NCBI GenBank assembly: GCA_051011415.1
Contig: JBPCTY010000115.1
Span: 1 to 5,627, forward strand
Origin: SZUA-442 sp051011415
GTDB taxonomy: Bacteria; Actinomycetota; Acidimicrobiia; Spongiisociales; UBA5794
DNA length: 5,627 nucleotides
Reading direction: 5' to 3'
The notes beneath the pieces are model-generated. The model searched no databases, had not been told where the DNA came from, and worked only from the letters and a program-made list of their open reading frames with translations. This document shows, in pieces, positions 3,818-5,627 of the stretch. A program made the position numbers and the translations under genes. Numbering within the stretch: position 1 is the stretch's first letter; each line of letters begins with the position of its first letter.

Positions 3818-5627
3818 ATGATTCGTAGAAGGATCGCCGCTGGCTGGGCAATGCTGGCGATCTTGGCCAGTGTCATGCCCGTAGTGCCCGTCGTCGCGTC
3901 CGACACGGGTGTGAGCCAGGTGAACTTCAGCGAATCCGCTGGATGTGAACCTGGCGTTGCGGGTTTCACACGCCCGAACGTCGGTCGTAGCGGTCCGATG
4001 ACGGTCAACGAGCAGATTCGTGGACCATGGGGCGACATGTTCGGCCGGTCGTACTACCAAGTCGCGCAGTCTCTGACGAATTGGCAACTTCCCGGATCCA
4101 ACAAGACTATGCGGGTGCACTCACGGATGCTGCCTGCACTCCAAGAGGTTGAAACCAACCTCAACGGGCATCTGGCACAGGGAAAGTCGTACTACGTCTA
4201 CTCAGCCGTTGCATACGTGTGGCGGACGGTGGGAGGTTCAACCCGACCCTCCGAGCACGCGATCGGAACTGCATTCGACATCAACCCGGCTTCCAACCCG
4301 TACAGCAGAGACAACTATCTGCGCACCAACATGCCTGACTGGTATGTCGACTCGTTCGTGGATGCAGGGTTCTGTTGGGGCGGGAACTGGGTCAACGTCA
4401 AGGATGCGATGCACTTCTCTTGGAGCGGCCCTGCAACCACCCCAGGCGCGGTGCGCCACGCTCCATATCCGCCGATCACCCCCTCAACGAACTACGGGGG
4501 AACGACACTGAACTTCACCTCCAAGGTTGGGGCGTCTCAAAACGCAACGATCACGATCGGCGACGTCACCGGCGAAGGAGCTCCCGACATCATCCGCGTG
4601 TCGGACTCGGGCAAGCTCGAGGCATCGAGCGCCATCGGTGACTACGGATTTGTGGCAGCCAGGGGCACGGCACCAGTCGTAACCCCTGATGCGATGATCG
4701 GCGATGTCGATAAGGACGGCAAACCCGACATCTGGGTCGCAAAGGAAGCAGGCGGATCCATCGAGTTGCACGTGTACACGTGGGCAAGCGATTACCAGGC
4801 GCCGACCGTGATCCCCACACTCATCCCGTCATCACAGACGAATCTGCTGCTCGGCCACTACGACGACGATTTCACGCCAGATGTGTACGCAATCGATGAC
4901 GCAGGTATCACTGTGTACGGATCCAAGACCTTCTATCAGCAAGCATCGGCACAGATCCCGATGCCGGCTGGAGCGGACACTTCATGGCATTTCACAACCG
5001 GCGACCACGACGTTGATGGCAAATCGGACGTGTACGCCTTCTCGAACGGTTCGCCCGCCCAACTCAGCGGCCGAACTGCAGCGGGTGCCTCCTTCAGCGC
5101 CACGATCAATGACTCGATCGACGCAGACACAGCAGTCGACGTTGGTGACTACGACGGTGACGGTCGAGAGGATCTGTTTGTATTGAACGGGACTTCGCTC
5201 ACGGTCACGCTTGGTGGAAACTCGTACGGCGCACCGGACATGTGGTTCCAAACGCCGTCGACGGTGATCCCAGATGCCGGGCCCGAGTGCCTCGCCGAGC
5301 CCTGTGACACTATCGGATTCGTCGACGACCAGGGAATCTGGTACACGGCAGAGGAACCAAGCACTTCCAGCGAAGCAACCGACTTCTACTACGGGGATCC
5401 GGGCGATGTTCCGTTCATGGGGGACTGGGACTGTGATGGTGTTGACACTCCGGGTCTCTATCGCCAGTCAGATGGATTCGTCTACCTGAGAAACTCGAAC
5501 ACGCAGGGAATCGCTGACCTCCAATACTTCTTTGGAAACCCATCCGATGTGCCGCTTGCCGGAGACTTCAACGGAAACGGATGCGACACGGTGAGTCTGT
5601 ACCGCCCATCTGAACATCGGGTGTATG
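3818..5627 (+). CDS. Secreted M15-type zinc peptidase with a tandem repeat (VCBS/FG-GAP-like) array, 3' end beyond window
   Basis: The frame from ATG 3818 stays open to the right edge: 603 codons with no stop. Residues 1-27 form a signal peptide (MIRRR, hydrophobic core, predicted cut after Val-Val-Ala27). Residues about 60-205 are a peptidase M15 domain of the VanY/M15C kind: RPSEHAIGTAFDINPASNPY (143-162) gives zinc ligands His147 and Asp154, and GFCWGG (184-189) then KDAMHFSW (195-202) gives the third ligand His199 and candidate base Asp196. These enzymes cut D-Ala-D-Ala or L-Ala-D-Glu bonds in peptidoglycan stem peptides; an Asp rather than Glu at -3 from the last His resembles the L-Ala-D-Glu endopeptidases, so the exact bond is unsure. 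From residue 248 on, at least eight repeats of 46-51 residues follow, several with DxDxDGxxD calcium-type loops, suggesting a beta-propeller. All six cysteines (43, 186, 491, 496, 539, 589) lie in the mature exported part; 43-186 may be a disulfide. It lies 40 bases after the sugar transferase. Confidence 0.93.
   Translation, partial: MIRRRIAAGWAMLAILASVMPVVPVVASDTGVSQVNFSESAGCEPGVAGFTRPNVGRSGPMTVNEQIRGPWGDMFGRSYYQVAQSLTNWQLPGSNKTMRVHSRMLPALQEVETNLNGHLAQGKSYYVYSAVAYVWRTVGGSTRPSEHAIGTAFDINPASNPYSRDNYLRTNMPDWYVDSFVDAGFCWGGNWVNVKDAMHFSWSGPATTPGAVRHAPYPPITPSTNYGGTTLNFTSKVGASQNATITIGDVTGEGAPDIIRVSDSGKLEASSAIGDYGFVAARGTAPVVTPDAMIGDVDKDGKPDIWVAKEAGGSIELHVYTWASDYQAPTVIPTLIPSSQTNLLLGHYDDDFTPDVYAIDDAGITVYGSKTFYQQASAQIPMPAGADTSWHFTTGDHDVDGKSDVYAFSNGSPAQLSGRTAAGASFSATINDSIDADTAVDVGDYDGDGREDLFVLNGTSLTVTLGGNSYGAPDMWFQTPSTVIPDAGPECLAEPCDTIGFVDDQGIWYTAEEPSTSSEATDFYYGDPGDVPFMGDWDCDGVDTPGLYRQSDGFVYLRNSNTQGIADLQYFFGNPSDVPLAGDFNGNGCDTVSLYRPSEHRVY
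4559..5627 (+). repeat. Protein-level tandem repeat array (GDxDxDG repeats) in the secreted peptidase
   Basis: Repeat units start at residues 248 (GDVTGEGAPD), 295 (GDVDKDGKPD), 346 (GHYDDDFTPD), 395 (GDHDVDGKSD), 443 (GDYDGDGRED), about 489 (degenerate, PECLAEPCDT), 535 (GDWDCDGVDT) and 582 (GDFNGNGCDT). Spacings are 47, 51, 49, 48, 46, 46 and 47 residues. The first five are like FG-GAP/VCBS blades, with an Asp at the ninth loop position in every one. The last three are a different type with a DT(P/V/I) end followed by LYR or similar. The array continues past the window. DNA identity between units is low, so this is old divergence rather than recent amplification. Confidence 0.8.

Noticed and set aside
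4094..5399. Four GGATCC sites in the peptidase gene (near 4094, 4752, 4919 and 5394)
   Set aside because: The sites are irregularly spaced and mostly fall on ordinary codons such as Gly-Ser; there is no sign of a construct, a regulatory role or a repeat boundary.

Overview
The window looks like chromosomal DNA from a GC-rich Actinobacterium, most likely the class Acidimicrobiia (Ilumatobacter-like or a relative). This rests on codon usage, weak or absent Shine-Dalgarno sequences at two starts, an actinobacterial-type HIT protein, and secreted-protein repeats of the GDWDCDGVDTPGLYR...YLRNSN type, which I associate from memory with Acidimicrobiia. The taxonomic call is an inference. I see no phage, transposon, CRISPR or RNA gene. 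Coding density is very high and no non-coding stretch exceeds about 70 bases.

Layout from left to right: (1) positions 1-95, the last 30 codons of an unidentified Ala/Glu-rich protein; (2) 165-1604 (+), a polytopic membrane protein resembling GT-C fold, lipid-linked sugar glycosyltransferases; (3) 1601-2035 (-), a small SRPBCC (START/polyketide-cyclase-like) protein whose stop codon overlaps that of gene 2 in the palindrome CTAG; (4) 2045-2443 (-), a HIT-family nucleotide-binding protein, 9 bases upstream of gene 3 in the direction of transcription, so genes 4 and 3 probably form an operon; (5) 2494-3777 (+), a polyprenyl-phosphate sugar-1-phosphate transferase (WcaJ/WbaP-like), divergent from HIT across only 50 bases; (6) 3818 to the right edge (+), a secreted protein with an N-terminal M15-type zinc peptidase domain followed by at least eight repeats of 46-51 residues. 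Gene 6 runs off the window, so its C-terminus is unknown.

The plus-strand genes share a cell-envelope theme. Gene 5 would put the first sugar phosphate onto undecaprenyl phosphate, gene 2 is a plausible membrane glycosyltransferase that uses lipid-linked donors, and gene 6 is an exported enzyme predicted to cut peptidoglycan peptides and carrying a probable beta-propeller. Whether they belong to one pathway is not shown by the sequence. The HIT-SRPBCC pair looks like an unrelated housekeeping insert on the other strand.

The most interesting object is gene 6: a peptidase domain joined to a regular repeat array that changes repeat type part-way and picks up cysteines. Other points of note are candidate leaderless promoters before genes 2 and 5, an abbreviated central domain in the sugar transferase, and an in-frame 16-base direct repeat in the membrane glycosyltransferase.
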